Both the position numbers and the translations under genes were made by a program. Below are positions 7,775 through 21,182 of a DNA stretch of 64,000 nt, in pieces. Under the pieces are notes generated by a model, which saw only the letters and a list, made by a program, of their open reading frames with translations, made no database searches and was not told where the DNA came from. How positions within the stretch are numbered: the first letter of the stretch is position 1; each line of letters starts with the position of its first letter. Origin of the DNA: Parietaria judaica (taxonomy: Eukaryota > Streptophyta > Magnoliopsida > Rosales > Urticaceae); contig OX940862.1 in assembly GCA_954871525.1 (NCBI GenBank), positions 39,176,232 to 39,240,231 of the forward strand, read 5' to 3'.

Positions 7775-9063
7775 TTTTAATTGTTGTAGTTTTATTAATA
7801 TAATTTTGAATTGTTGTGAGTTATTTTGTTATTTGAAAAAGTATTAAATGTAATGTTGGATTGTTGTGAGTGATTTTGTTGTTTTAAAACTATTAAATGT
7901 AATATTTAATTGCTGTAAGTGATTTTGTTTTTTTAAAATTATTAAATGTAATGTTTAACTGTTGTAAGCGATTATGTTGTTTTAATATTAAATTTAATGA
8001 TGAATTGTTCGAAGTGATTTTGTTGTTTTAAAATTAATAAATGTAATGAAGTATGATACTCGCCGCGGCACAATGTTAACAATGCCTTGGCAAGACCTAT
8101 TGATTCATGATTAATAACCGTAGTCGAACTCACGCCACGGCATATCAAAATCTATGCCTCGGCATTTTTACAATGGCCGCGGCAGAATGGTAGTAACGCC
8201 GCGGCGTTTAGTGACTTACAGAGTCCATGCTCTCTGTATAATTTGAAACAACATATAGACCTCGGCATGGTATCACCAAGCCGTGGCTTCGTTGGCCATG
8301 CCAAGGCATGGGTAACAGAATGCCGCAGCTTACATCGTCTGTTTACCAAAGTACCCTCACAATATGCAACTCGCCGAGGCCTCTCTTGAAAGTGCCGCGG
8401 CGAGTTGCATAATCAAGAGGGCAAATTTGTAAATTAAAATGAAGCCACAGCGTGTTCATTCAAATGCCGCGGCATGATAAGTAAATTTACAATGTAATTA
8501 TTAGTTATCATATTAATTGTAACACAATTTTAGTAAATTAAATTATCTCATTAATAAACTATGAAAATGTTGATAATTTTATTATAAAAAATACAAAATA
8601 ATGCACATAATAATCATAACTAAATAATCGTTCAAACAAAAAACACAACATTGTACTATTAATTATATAATTTTTCAAACAAAAAATATAAAAAATTAAT
8701 ATAATTGCAGTTTAATTTTATGGGTTTAAAGTCTAGGGTAAAATTGTAAAAATTAATTAACCACGCCGCGGCTTATTTTGTAGAAGTCACGGCTTTATCT
8801 CAAACGTCGGATATATCCGTTGCAGAAACTGAACACGCCGCGGCATATATAACCCCTGCCGCGGCTTTCTGTCGCTGACACAAAAACGGCTAGTTTTTTT
8901 TTTCACCCGAATTATTACCCCGCAACGGTAATAAACGGCTATATTTGTTAAGAACGTTTAAATTCACACAAATTTTCTATTTAAACCTATACTTGTTCAC
9001 ATTTTATTCTATGTTTCATCAAATTAATCCTTAGATTCAAAAATATCATCATTTTACTTTGTT

Positions 9064-9513
9064 ATGGATGATCCGTCTTGTTTCGGTTCGTCATCGGAAT
9101 ATCATAAGGGATTCTTTTTCGGGTTTACCTCTTCCTCTTCCTCCGATGATGATAGTTTTTCTATGGATACAAGTTCCAATAATACTATTGTCATATCCTC
9201 CGACGACACCGAGGAGTTTGAAATGCCTCCGAATCCAACTCTAAATCGGACCTCTCGTGCCGGTGGGCCACGAGCGACGAGGGGGCGTGGGCGTGGGCGT
9301 GGGCGGGGACGTGGTAGGCCACCGTCTTTTCTATGGGAAACAGATTTTCAAATGAGGCTCAAATGGAACAATGAGACTCAAACTCAAGATAGGTACGCCA
9401 AATGCAAATGGTGCCGTCAAGAGATTCTCGCAATCGTTGAACGAGGCACAACTCATTTACGCCGACATGCTAATCCTTGTCGTAGAGATTTAGGTATTGA
9501 TGACGAATTATGA
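9064..9513 (+). CDS. BED-type zinc-finger ORF, 149 aa (unit 6)
   Basis: Encodes exactly the unit 1 protein (Arg73, Arg118, Pro138). Together with unit 4 it shows the Pro138 lineage spread at units 1, 4 and 6 between copies of the Cys118 lineage. Confidence 0.6.
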   Translation: MDDPSCFGSSSEYHKGFFFGFTSSSSSDDDSFSMDTSSNNTIVISSDDTEEFEMPPNPTLNRTSRAGGPRATRGRGRGRGRGRGRPPSFLWETDFQMRLKWNNETQTQDRYAKCKWCRQEILAIVERGTTHLRRHANPCRRDLGIDDEL

Positions 9514-10802
9514 TTTTAATTGTTGTAGTTTTATTAATATAATTTTGAATTGTTGTGAGTTATTTTGTTATTTGAAAAAGTATTAAATGTAATGTTGGAT
9601 TGTTGTGAGTGATTTTGTTGTTTTAAAACTATTAAATGTAATATTTAATATCTGTAAGTGATTTTGTTGTTTTAAAATTATTAAATGTAATGTTTAACTG
9701 TTGTAAGCGATTATGTTGTTTTAATATTAAATTTAATGATGAATTGTTCGAAGTGATTTTGTTGTTTTAAAATTAATAAATGTAATGAAGTATGATACTC
9801 GCCGCGGCACAATGTTAACAATGCCTTGGCAAGACCTATTGACTCATGATTAATAACCGTAGTCGAACTCACGCCACGGCATATCAAAATCTATGCCTCG
9901 GCATTTTTACAATGGCCGCGGCAGAATGGTAGTAACGCCGCGGCGTTTAGTGACTTACAGAGTCCATGCTCTCTGTATAATTTGAAACAACATATAGGCC
10001 TCGGCATGGTATCACCAAGCCGTGGCTTCGTTGGCCATGCCAAGGCATGGGTAACAGAATGCCGCAGCTTACATCGTCTGTTTACCAAAGTACCCTCACA
10101 ATATGCAACTCGCCGAGGCCTCTCTTGAAAGTGCCGCGGCGAGTTGCATAATCAAGAGGGCAAATTTGTAAATTAAAATGAAGCCACAGCGTGTTCATTC
10201 AAATGCCGCGGCATGATAAGTAAATTTACAATGTAATTATTAGTTATCATATTAATTGTAACACAATTTTAGTAAATTAAATTATCTCATTAATAAACTA
10301 TGAAAATGTTGATAATTTTATTATAAAAAATACAAAATAATGCACATAATAATCATAACTAAATAATCGTTCAAACAAAAAACACAACATTGTACTATTA
10401 ATTATATAATTTTTCAAACAAAAAATATAAAAAATTAATATAATTACAGTTTAATTTTATGGGTTTAAAGTCTAGGGTAAAATTGTAAAAATTAATTAAC
10501 CACGCCGCGGCTTATTTTGTAGAAGTCACGGCTTTATCTCAAACGTCGGATATATCCGTTGCAGAAACTGAACACGCCGCGGCATATAGAACCCCTGCCG
10601 CGGCTTTCTGTCGCTGACACAAAAACGGCTAGTTTTTTTTTTCACCCGAATTATTACCCCGCAACGGTAATAAACGGCTATATTTGTTAAGAACGTTTAA
10701 ATTCACACAAATTTTCTATTTAAACCTATACTTGTTCACATTTTATTCTATGTTTCATCAAATTAATCCTTAGATTCAAAAATATCATCATTTTACTTTG
10801 TT

Positions 10803-11252
10803 ATGGATGATCCGTCTTGTTTCGGTTCGTCATCGGAATATCATAAGGGATTCTTTTTCGGGTTTACCTCTTCCTCTTCCTCCGATGATGATAGTTTTTA
10901 TATGGATACAAGTTCCAATAATACTATTGTCATATCCTCCGACGACACCGAGGAGTTTGAAATGCCTCCGAATCCAACTCTAAATCGGACCTCTCGTGCC
11001 GGTGGGCCTTGAACGACGAGGGGGCGTGGGCGTGGGCGTGGGCGGGGACGTGGTAGGCCACCGTCTTTTCTATGGGAAACAGATTTTCAAATGAGGCTCA
11101 AATGGAACAATGAGACTCAAACTCAAGATAGGTACGCCAAATGCAAATGGTGCCGTCAAGAGATTCTCGCAATCGTTGAACGAGGCACAACTCATTTACG
11201 CCGACATGCTAATCGTTGTCGTAGATATTTACGTATTGATGACGAATTATGA
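10803..11252 (+). pseudogene. Interrupted BED-finger ORF, TGA at codon 70 (unit 7)
   Basis: Arg70 (CGA) has become TGA at 11010-11012, with neighbouring changes in the same few bases (CCACGAGCG to CCTTGAACG). The product would be 69 aa: the acidic and SUMO-interaction-like part without the Arg-Gly run or the finger. Downstream the old frame stays open to the usual stop, with Asp142Tyr and Gly144Arg. It also has Tyr33. Units 18 and 21 carry the same stop and Tyr33 but not the two 3' changes. Confidence 0.8.
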
Positions 11253-12542
11253 TTTTAATTGTTGTAGTTTTATTAATATAATTTTGAATTGTTGTGAGTT
11301 ATTTTGTTATTTGAAAAAGTATTAAATGTAATGTTGGATTGTTGTGAGTGATTTTGTTGTTTTAAAACTATTAAATGTAATATTTAATTGCTGTAAGTGA
11401 TTTTGTTGTTTTAAAATTATTAAATGTAATGTTTAACTGTTGTAAGCGATTATGTTGTTTTAATATTAAATTTAATGATGAATTGTTCGAAGTGATTTTG
11501 TTGTTTTAAAATTAATAAATGTAATGAAGTATGATACTCGCCGCGGCACAATGTTAACAATGCCTTGGCAAGACCTATTGACTCATGATTAATAACCGTA
11601 GTCGAACTCACGCCACGGCATATCAAAATCTATGCCTCGGCATTTTTACAATGGCCGCGGCAGAATGGTAGTAACGCCGCGGCGTTTAGTGACTTACAGA
11701 GTCCATGCTCTCTGTATAATTTGAAACAACATATAGGCCTCGGCATGGTATCACCAAGCCGTGGCTTCGTTGGCCATGCCAAGGCATGGGTAACAGAATG
11801 CCGCAGCTTACATCGTCTGTTTACCAAAGTACCCTCACAATATGCAACCCCCCGAGGCCTCTCTTGAAAGTGCCGCGGCGAGTTGCATAATCAAGAGGGC
11901 AAATTTGTAAATTAAAATGAAGCCACAGCGTGTTCATTCAAATGCCGCGGCATGATAAGTAAATTTACAACGTAATTATTAGTTATCATATTAATTGTAA
12001 CACAATTTTAGTAAATTAAATTATCTCATTAATAAACTATGAAAATGTTGATAATTTTATTATAAAAAATACAAAATAATGCACATAATAATCATAACTA
12101 AATAATCGTTCAAACAAAAAACACAACATTGTACTATTAATTATATAATTTTTCAAACAAAAAATATAAAAAATTAATATAATTACAGTTTAATTTTATG
12201 GGTTTAAAGTCTAGGGTAAAATTGTAAAAATTAATTAACCACGCCGCGGCTTATTTTGTAGAAGTCACGGCTTTATCTTAAACGTCGGATATATCCGTTG
12301 CAGAAACTGAACACGCCGCGGCATATAGAACCCCTGCCGCGGCTTTCTGTCGCTGACACAAAAACGGCTAGTTTTTTTTTTCACCCGAATTATTACCCCG
12401 CAACGGTAATAAACGGCTATATTTGTTAAGAACGTTTTAAATTCACACAAATCTTCTATTTAAACCTATACTTGTTCACATTTTATTCTATGTTTCATCA
12501 AATTAATCCTTAGATTCAAAAATATCATCATTTTTCTTTGTT

Positions 12543-12980
12543 ATGGATGATCCGTCTCGTTTCGGTTCGTCATCGGAATATCATCAGGGATTCTTTTTTG
12601 GGTTTACCTCTTCCTCTTCCTTCGATGATGATAGTTTTTCTATGGATACAAGTTCCAATAATACTATTGTCATATCCTCCGACGACACCGAGGAGTTTGA
12701 AATGCCTCCGAATCCAACTCTAAACCGGACCTCTCGTGCCGGTGGGCCACGACCGACGAGGGGGCGTGGGCGTGGACGTGGTAGGCCACCATCTTTACTA
12801 TGGGAAACAGATTTTCAAATGAGGCTCAAATGGAACAATGAGACTCAAACTCAAGATAGGTACGCCAAATGCAAATGGTGCCGTCAAGAGATTCTCGCAA
12901 TCGTTGAACGAGGCACAACTCATTTACACCGACATGCTAATCGTTGTCGTAGAGATTTAGGTATTGATGACGAATTATGA
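12543..12980 (+). CDS. BED-type zinc-finger ORF, 145-aa form (unit 8)
   Basis: First block B copy. Twelve bases of the Arg-Gly coding repeat are missing, giving 145 aa. Relative to unit 1 it has Arg6, Gln15, Phe27, Pro71, Leu85 and His129 (LHRH before the distal ligands), and Arg134. The finger ligands become Cys110, Cys113, His131 and Cys135, with the same C-x2-C-x17-H-x3-C spacing. RGRP is kept at 79-82. The leader TATAGAA resembles unit 7 rather than the rest of block B, so the A/B exchange point lies close by. Confidence 0.6.
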   Translation: MDDPSRFGSSSEYHQGFFFGFTSSSSFDDDSFSMDTSSNNTIVISSDDTEEFEMPPNPTLNRTSRAGGPRPTRGRGRGRGRPPSLLWETDFQMRLKWNNETQTQDRYAKCKWCRQEILAIVERGTTHLHRHANRCRRDLGIDDEL

Positions 12981-14270
12981 TTTTAATTATTGTAGTTTTA
13001 TTAATATAATTTTGAATTGTTGTGAGTTATTTTGTTATTTGAAAAAGTATTAAATGTAATGTTGGATTGTTGTGAGTGATTTTGTTGTTTTAAAACTATT
13101 AAATGTAATATTTAATTGCTGTAAGTGATTTTGTTGTTTTAAAATTATTAAATGTAATGTTTAACTGTTGTAAGCGATTATGTTGTTTTAATATTAAATT
13201 TAATGATGAATTGTACGAAGTGATTTTGTTGTTTTAAAATTAATAAATGTAATGAAGTATGATACTCGCCGGGGCACAATGTTAACAATGCCTTGGCAAG
13301 ACCTATTGACTCATGATTAATAACCGTAGTCGAACGAACGCCACGGCATATCAAAATCTATGCCTCGGCATTTTTACAATGGCCGCGGCAGAATGGTAGT
13401 AACGCCGCGGCGTTTAGTGACTTACAGAGTCCATGCTCTCTGTATAATTTGAAACAACATATAGGCCTCGGCATGGTATCACCAAGCCGTGGCTTCGTTG
13501 GCCATGCCAAGGCATGGGTAACAGAATGCCGCAGCTTACATCGTCTGTTTACCAAAGTACCCTCACAATATGCAACTCGCCAAGGCCTCTCTTGAAAGTG
13601 CCGCGGCGAGTTGCATAATCAAGAGGGCAAATTTGTAAATTAAAATGAAGCCACAGCGTGTTCATTCAAATGCCGCGGCATGATAAGTAAATTTACAACG
13701 TAATTATTAGTTATCATATTAATTGTAACACAATTTTAGTAAATTAAATTATCTCATTAATAAACTATGAAAATGTTGATAATTTTATTATAAAAAATAC
13801 AAAATAATGCACATAATAATCATAACTAAATAATCGTTCAAACAAAAAACACAACATTGTACTATTAATTATATAATTTTTCAAACAAAAAATATAAAAA
13901 ATTAATATAATTACAGTTTAATTTTATGGGTTTAAAGTCTAGGGTAAAATTGTAAAAATTAATTAACCACGCCGCGGCTTATTTTGTAGAAGTCACGGCT
14001 TTATCTTAAACGTCGGATATATCCGTTGCAGAAACTGAACACGCCGCGGCATATATAACCCCTGCCGCGGCTTTCTGTCGCTGACACAAAAACGGCTAGT
14101 TTTTTTTTTCACCCGAATTATTACCCCGCAACGGTAATAAACGGCTATATTTGTTAAGAACGTTTTAAATTCACACAAATCTTCTATTTAAACCTATACT
14201 TGTTCACATTTTATTCTATGTTTCATCAAATTAATCCTTAGATTCAAAAATATCATCATTTTTCTTTGTT

Positions 14271-14708
14271 ATGGATGATCCGTCTCGTTTCGGTTCGTCA
14301 TCGGAATATCATCAGGGATTCTTTTTTGGGTTTACCTCTTCCTCTTCCTTCGATGATGATAGTTTTTCTATGGATACAAGTTCCAATAATACTATTGTCA
14401 TATCCTCCGACGACACCGAGGAGTTTGAAATGCCTCCGAATCCAACTCTAAACCGGACCTCTCGTGCCGGTGGGCCACGACCGACGAGGGGGCGTGGGCG
14501 TGGACGTGGTAGGCCACCATCTTTACTATGGGAAACAGATTTTCAAATGAGGCTCAAATGGAACAATGAGACTCAAACTCAAGATAGGTACGCCAAATGC
14601 AAATGGTGCCGTCAAGAGATTCTCGCAATCGTTGAACGAGACACAACTCATTTACACCGACATGCTAATCGTTGTCGTAGAGATTTAGGTATTGATGACG
14701 AATTATGA
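14271..14708 (+). CDS. BED-type zinc-finger ORF, 145 aa, Gly124Asp (unit 9)
   Basis: Unit 8 protein with Gly124Asp in the GTT motif. The Gly-Thr pair before the distal ligands is one of the more conserved features of plant BED fingers, so this substitution may weaken the fold. Ligands are intact. Confidence 0.55.
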   Translation: MDDPSRFGSSSEYHQGFFFGFTSSSSFDDDSFSMDTSSNNTIVISSDDTEEFEMPPNPTLNRTSRAGGPRPTRGRGRGRGRPPSLLWETDFQMRLKWNNETQTQDRYAKCKWCRQEILAIVERDTTHLHRHANRCRRDLGIDDEL

Positions 14709-15998
14709 TTTTAATTATTGTAGTTTTATTAATATAATTTTGAATTGTTGTGAGTTATTTTGTTATTTGAAAAAGTATTAAATGTAATGTTGGATTGTTG
14801 TGAGTGATTTTGTTGTTTTAAAACTATTAAATGTAATATTTAATTGCTGTAAGTGATTTTGTTGTTTTAAAATTATTAAATGTAATGTTTAACTGTTGTA
14901 AGCGATTATGTTGTTTTAATATTAAATTTAATGATGAATTGTACGAAGTGATTTTGTTGTTTTAAAATTAATAAATGTAATGAAGTATGATACTCGCCGG
15001 GGCACAATGTTAACAATGCCTTGGCAAGACCTATTGACTCATGATTAATAACCGTAGTCGAACGAACGCCACGGCATATCAAAATCTATGCCTCGGCATT
15101 TTTACAATGGCCGCGGCAGAATGGTAGTAACGCCGCGGCGTTTAGTGACTTACAGAGTCCATGCTCTCTGTATAATTTGAAACAACATATAGGCCTCGGC
15201 ATGGTATCACCAAGCCGTGGCTTCGTTGGCCATGCCAAGGCATGGGTAACAGAATGCCGCAGCTTACATCGTCTGTTTACCAAAGTACCCTCACAATATG
15301 CAACTCCCCGAGGCCTCTCTTGAAAGTGCCGCGGCGAGTTGCATAATCAAGAGGGCAAATTTGTAAATTAAAATGAAGCCACAGCGTGTTCATTCAAATG
15401 CCGCGGCATGATAAGTAAATTTACAACGTAATTATTAGTTATCATATTAATTGTAACACAATTTTAGTAAATTAAATTATCTCATTAATAAACTATGAAA
15501 ATGTTGATAATTTTATTATAAAAAATACAAAATAATGCACATAATAATCATAACTAAATAATCGTTCAAACAAAAAACACAACATTGTACTATTAATTAT
15601 ATAATTTTTCAAACAAAAAATATAAAAAATTAATATAATTACAGTTTAATTTTATGGGTTTAAAGTCTAGGGTAAAATTGTAAAAATTAATTAACCACGC
15701 CGCGGCTTATTTTGTAGAAGTCACGGCTTTATCTTAAACGTCGGATATATCCGTTGCAGAAACTGAACACGCCGCGGCATATATAACCCCTGCCGCGGCT
15801 TTCTGTCGCTGACACAAAAACGGCTAGTTTTTTTTTTCACCCGAATTATTACCCCGCAACGGTAATAAACGGCTATATTTGTTAAGAACGTTTTAAATTC
15901 ACACAAATCTTCTATTTAAACCTATACTTGTTCACATTTTATTCTATGTTTCATCAAATTAATCCTTAGATTCAAAAATATCATCATTTTTCTTTGTT

Positions 15999-16436
15999 AT
16001 GGATGATCCGTCTCGTTTCGGTTCGTCATCGGAATATCATCAGGGATTCTTTTTTGGGTTTACCTCTTCCTCTTCCTTCGATGATGATAGTTTTTCTATG
16101 GATACAAGTTCCAATAATACTATTGTCATATCCTCCGACGACACCGAGGAGTTTTAAATGCCTCCGAATCCAACTCTAAACCGGACCTCTCGTGCCGGTG
16201 GGCCACGACCGACGAGGGGGCGTGGGCGTGGACGTGGTAGGCCACCATCTTTACTATGGGAAACAGATTTTCAAATGACGCTCAAATGGAACAATGAGAC
16301 TCAAACTCAAGATAGGTACGCCAAATGCAAATGGTGCCGTCAAGAGATTCTCGCAATCGTTGAACGAGGCACAACTCATTTACACCGACATGCTAATCGT
16401 TGTCGTAGAGATTTAGGTATTGATGACGAATTATGA
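15999..16436 (+). pseudogene. Interrupted BED-finger ORF, TAA at codon 53 (unit 10)
   Basis: Glu53 (GAA) is TAA at 16155-16157, giving a 52-aa product that ends just after the SUMO-interaction-like motif. The next codon is an in-frame ATG (16158) that could restart a 92-aa protein with the Arg-Gly run and the complete finger, without the acidic N-terminus. It also carries Arg94Thr, shared with units 13 and 14, which lack the stop. Confidence 0.75.
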
Positions 16437-17726
16437 TTTTAATTATTGTAGTTTTATTAATATAATTTTGAATTGTTGTGAGTTATTTTGTTATTTGAAA
16501 AAGTATTAAATGTAATGTTGGATTGTTGTGAGTGATTTTGTTGTTTTAAAACTATTAAATGTAATATTTAATTGCTGTAAGTGATTTTGTTGTTTTAAAA
16601 TTATTAAATGTAATGTTTAACTGTTGTAAGCGATTATGTTGTTTTAATATTAAATTTAATGATGAATTGTACGAAGTGATTTTGTTGTTTTAAAATTAAT
16701 AAATGTAATGAAGTATGATACTCGCCGGGGCACAATGTTAACAATGCCTTGGCAAGACCTATTGACTCATGATTAATAACCGTAGTCGAACGAACGCCAC
16801 GGCATATCAAAATCTATGCCTCGGCATTTTTACAATGGCCGCGGCAGAATGGTAGTAACGCCGCGGCGTTTAGTGACTTACAGAGTCCATGCTCTCTGTA
16901 TAATTTGAAACAACATATAGGCCTCGGCATGGTATCACCAAGCCGTGGCTTCGTTGGCCATGCCAAGGCATGGGTAACAGAATGCCGCAGCTTACATCGT
17001 CTGTTTACCAAAGTACCCTCACAATATGCAACTCCCCGAGGCCTCTCTTGAAAGTGCCGCGGCGAGTTGCATAATCAAGAGGGCAAATTTGTAAATTAAA
17101 ATGAAGCCACAGCGTGTTCATTCAAATGCCGCGGCATGATAAGTAAATTTACAACGTAATTATTAGTTATCATATTAATTGTAACACAATTTTAGTAAAT
17201 TAAATTATCTCATTAATAAACTATGAAAATGTTGATAATTTTATTATAAAAAATACAAAATAATGCACATAATAATCATAACTAAATAATCGTTCAAACA
17301 AAAAACACAACATTGTACTATTAATTATATAATTTTTCAAACAAAAAATATAAAAAATTAATATAATTACAGTTTAATTTTATGGGTTTAAAGTCTAGGG
17401 TAAAATTGTAAAAATTAATTAACCACGCCGCGGCTTATTTTGTAGAAGTCACGGCTTTATCTTAAACGTCGGATATATCCGTTGCAGAAACTGAACACGC
17501 CGCGGCATATATAACCCCTGCCGCGGCTTTCTGTCGCTGACACAAAAACGGCTAGTTTTTTTTTTCACCCGAATTATTACCCCGCAACGGTAATAAACGG
17601 CTATATTTGTTAAGAACGTTTTAAATTCACACAAATCTTCTATTTAAACCTATACTTGTTCACATTTTATTCTATGTTTCATCAAATTAATCCTTAGATT
17701 CAAAAATATCATCATTTTTCTTTGTT

Positions 17727-18164
17727 ATGGATGATCCGTCTCGTTTCGGTTCGTCATCGGAATATCATCAGGGATTCTTTTTTGGGTTTACCTCTTCCTC
17801 TTCCTTCGATGATGATAGTTTTTCTATGGATACAAGTTCCAATAATACTATTGTCATATCCTCCGACGACACCGAGGAGTTTGAAATGCCTCCGAATCCA
17901 ACTCTAAACCGGACCTCTCGTGCCGGTGGGCCACGACCGACGAGGGGGCGTGGGCGTGGACGTGGTAGGCCACCATCTTTACTATGGGAAACAGATTTTC
18001 AAATGAGGCTCAAATGGAACAATGAGACTCAAACTCAAGATAGGTACGCCAAATGCAAATGGTGCCGTCAAGAGATTCTCGCAATCGTTGAACGAGACAC
18101 AACTCATTTACACCGACATGCTAATCGTTGTCGTAGAGATTTAGGTATTGATGACGAATTATGA
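17727..18164 (+). CDS. BED-type zinc-finger ORF, 145 aa, Gly124Asp (unit 11)
   Basis: Same protein as unit 9. The alternation 9 (Asp124), 10 (Thr94), 11 (Asp124) shows two sub-lineages copied along the block. Confidence 0.55.
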   Translation: MDDPSRFGSSSEYHQGFFFGFTSSSSFDDDSFSMDTSSNNTIVISSDDTEEFEMPPNPTLNRTSRAGGPRPTRGRGRGRGRPPSLLWETDFQMRLKWNNETQTQDRYAKCKWCRQEILAIVERDTTHLHRHANRCRRDLGIDDEL

Positions 18165-19454
18165 TTTTAATTATTGTAGTTTTATTAATATAATTTTGAA
18201 TTGTTGTGAGTTATTTTGTTATTTGAAAAAGTATTAAATGTAATGTTGGATTGTTGTGAGTGATTTTGTTGTTTTAAAACTATTAAATGTAATATTTAAT
18301 TGCTGTAAGTGATTTTGTTGTTTTAAAATTATTAAATGTAATGTTTAACTGTTGTAAGCGATTATGTTGTTTTAATATTAAATTTAATGATGAATTGTAC
18401 GAAGTGATTTTGTTGTTTTAAAATTAATAAATGTAATGAAGTATGATACTCGCCGGGGCACAATGTTAACAATGCCTTGGCAAGACCTATTGACTCATGA
18501 TTAATAACCGTAGTCGAACGAACGCCACGGCATATCAAAATCTATGCCTCGGCATTTTTACAATGGCCGCGGCAGAATGGTAGTAACGCCGCGGCGTTTA
18601 GTGACTTACAGAGTCCATGCTCTCTGTATAATTTGAAACAACATATAGGCCTCGGCATGGTATCACCAAGCCGTGGCTTCGTTGGCCATGCCAAGGCATG
18701 GGTAACAGAATGCCGCAGCTTACATCGTCTGTTTACCAAAGTACCCTCACAATATGCAACTCCCCGAGGCCTCTCTTGAAAGTGCCGCGGCGAGTTGCAT
18801 AATCAAGAGGGCAAATTTGTAAATTAAAATGAAGCCACAGCGTGTTCATTCAAATGCCGCGGCATGATAAGTAAATTTACAACGTAATTATTAGTTATCA
18901 TATTAATTGTAACACAATTTTAGTAAATTAAATTATCTCATTAATAAACTATGAAAATGTTGATAATTTTATTATAAAAAATACAAAATAATGCACATAA
19001 TAATCATAACTAAATAATCGTTCAAACAAAAAACACAACATTGTACTATTAATTATATAATTTTTCAAACAAAAAATATAAAAAATTAATATAATTACAG
19101 TTTAATTTTATGGGTTTAAAGTCTAGGGTAAAATTGTAAAAATTAATTAACCACGCCGCGGCTTATTTTGTAGAAGTCACGGCTTTATCTTAAACGTCGG
19201 ATATATCCGTTGCAGAAACTGAACACGCCGCGGCATATATAACCCCTGCCGCGGCTTTCTGTCGCTGACACAAAAACGGCTAGTTTTTTTTTTCACCCGA
19301 ATTATTACCCCGCAACGGTAATAAACGGCTATATTTGTTAAGAACGTTTTAAATTCACACAAATCTTCTATTTAAACCTATACTTGTTCACATTTTATTC
19401 TATGTTTCATCAAATTAATCCTTAGATTCAAAAATATCATCATTTTTCTTTGTT

Positions 19455-19892
19455 ATGGATGATCCGTCTCGTTTCGGTTCGTCATCGGAATATCATCAGG
19501 GATTCTTTTTTGGGTTTACCTCTTCCTCTTCCTTCGATGATGATAGTTTTTCTATGGATACAAGTTCCAATAATACTATTGTCATATCCTCCGACGACAC
19601 CGAGGAGTTTGAAATGCCTCCGAATCCAACTCTAAACCGGACCTCTCGTGCCGGTGGGCCACGACCGACGAGGGGGCGTGGGCGTGGACGTGGTAGGCCA
19701 CCATCTTTACTATGGGAAACAGATTTTCAAATGAGGCTCAAATGGAACAATGAGACTCAAACTCAAGATAGGTACGCCAAATGCAAATGGTGCCGTCAAG
19801 AGATTCTCGCAATCGTTGAACGAGACACAACTCATTTACACCGACATGCTAATCGTTGTCGTAGAGATTTAGGTATTGATGACGAATTATGA
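19455..19892 (+). CDS. BED-type zinc-finger ORF, 145 aa, Gly124Asp (unit 12)
   Basis: Same protein as units 9 and 11 and adjacent to unit 11, consistent with a recent single-unit duplication. Ligands are intact but the GTT motif is altered. Confidence 0.55.
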   Translation: MDDPSRFGSSSEYHQGFFFGFTSSSSFDDDSFSMDTSSNNTIVISSDDTEEFEMPPNPTLNRTSRAGGPRPTRGRGRGRGRPPSLLWETDFQMRLKWNNETQTQDRYAKCKWCRQEILAIVERDTTHLHRHANRCRRDLGIDDEL

Positions 19893-21182
19893 TTTTAATT
19901 ATTGTAGTTTTATTAATATAATTTTGAATTGTTGTGAGTTATTTTGTTATTTGAAAAAGTATTAAATGTAATGTTGGATTGTTGTGAGTGATTTTGTTGT
20001 TTTAAAACTATTAAATGTAATATTTAATTGCTGTAAGTGATTTTGTTGTTTTAAAATTATTAAATGTAATGTTTAACTGTTGTAAGCGATTATGTTGTTT
20101 TAATATTAAATTTAATGATGAATTGTACGAAGTGATTTTGTTGTTTTAAAATTAATAAATGTAATGAAGTATGATACTCGCCGGGGCACAATGTTAACAA
20201 TGCCTTGGCAAGACCTATTGACTCATGATTAATAACCGTAGTCGAACGAACGCCACGGCATATCAAAATCTATGCCTCGGCATTTTTACAATGGCCGCGG
20301 CAGAATGGTAGTAACGCCGCGGCGTTTAGTGACTTACAGAGTCCATGCTCTCTGTATAATTTGAAACAACATATAGGCCTCGGCATGGTATCACCAAGCC
20401 GTGGCTTCGTTGGCCATGCCAAGGCATGGGTAACAGAATGCCGCAGCTTACATCGTCTGTTTACCAAAGTACCCTCACAATATGCAACTCCCCGAGGCCT
20501 CTCTTGAAAGTGCCGCGGCGAGTTGCATAATCAAGAGGGCAAATTTGTAAATTAAAATGAAGCCACAGCGTGTTCATTCAAATGCCGCGGCATGATAAGT
20601 AAATTTACAACGTAATTATTAGTTATCATATTAATTGTAACACAATTTTAGTAAATTAAATTATCTCATTAATAAACTATGAAAATGTTGATAATTTTAT
20701 TATAAAAAATACAAAATAATGCACATAATAATCATAACTAAATAATCGTTCAAACAAAAAACACAACATTGTACTATTAATTATATAATTTTTCAAACAA
20801 AAAATATAAAAAATTAATATAATTACAGTTTAATTTTATGGGTTTAAAGTCTAGGGTAAAATTGTAAAAATTAATTAACCACGCCGCGGCTTATTTTGTA
20901 GAAGTCACGGCTTTATCTTAAACGTCGGATATATCCGTTGCAGAAACTGAACACGCCGCGGCATATATAACCCCTGCCGCGGCTTTCTGTCGCTGACACA
21001 AAAACGGCTAGTTTTTTTTTTCACCCGAATTATTACCCCGCAACGGTAATAAACGGCTATATTTGTTAAGAACGTTTTAAATTCACACAAATCTTCTATT
21101 TAAACCTATACTTGTTCACATTTTATTCTATGTTTCATCAAATTAATCCTTAGATTCAAAAATATCATCATTTTTCTTTGTT

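Larger units (their letters stand above)
1..12173 (+). repeat. Block A: units 1-7 (1739-bp type)
   Basis: Seven units with ORF starts at 369, 2108, 3847, 5586, 7325, 9064 and 10803. The ORF has 149 codons with Cys6, Ala71 and Phe89. Two sub-lineages interleave: units 1, 4 and 6 carry Arg118 with Pro138, and units 2, 3 and 5 carry Lys73 with Cys118 and Arg138. Unit 7 is a separate, interrupted lineage that reappears at units 18 and 21. The 3' end of unit 7 already shows block B variants (an altered hairpin arm near 11845 and ACAACG near 11968), so the A/B junction is gradual rather than a clean breakpoint. Confidence 0.9.

Noticed and set aside
12265..12450. Open 61-65-codon minus-strand frames across the promoter region
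   Set aside because: They overlap the promoter-like motifs and hairpin, change start and length between blocks with single-base differences, and resemble no protein family I recognise.
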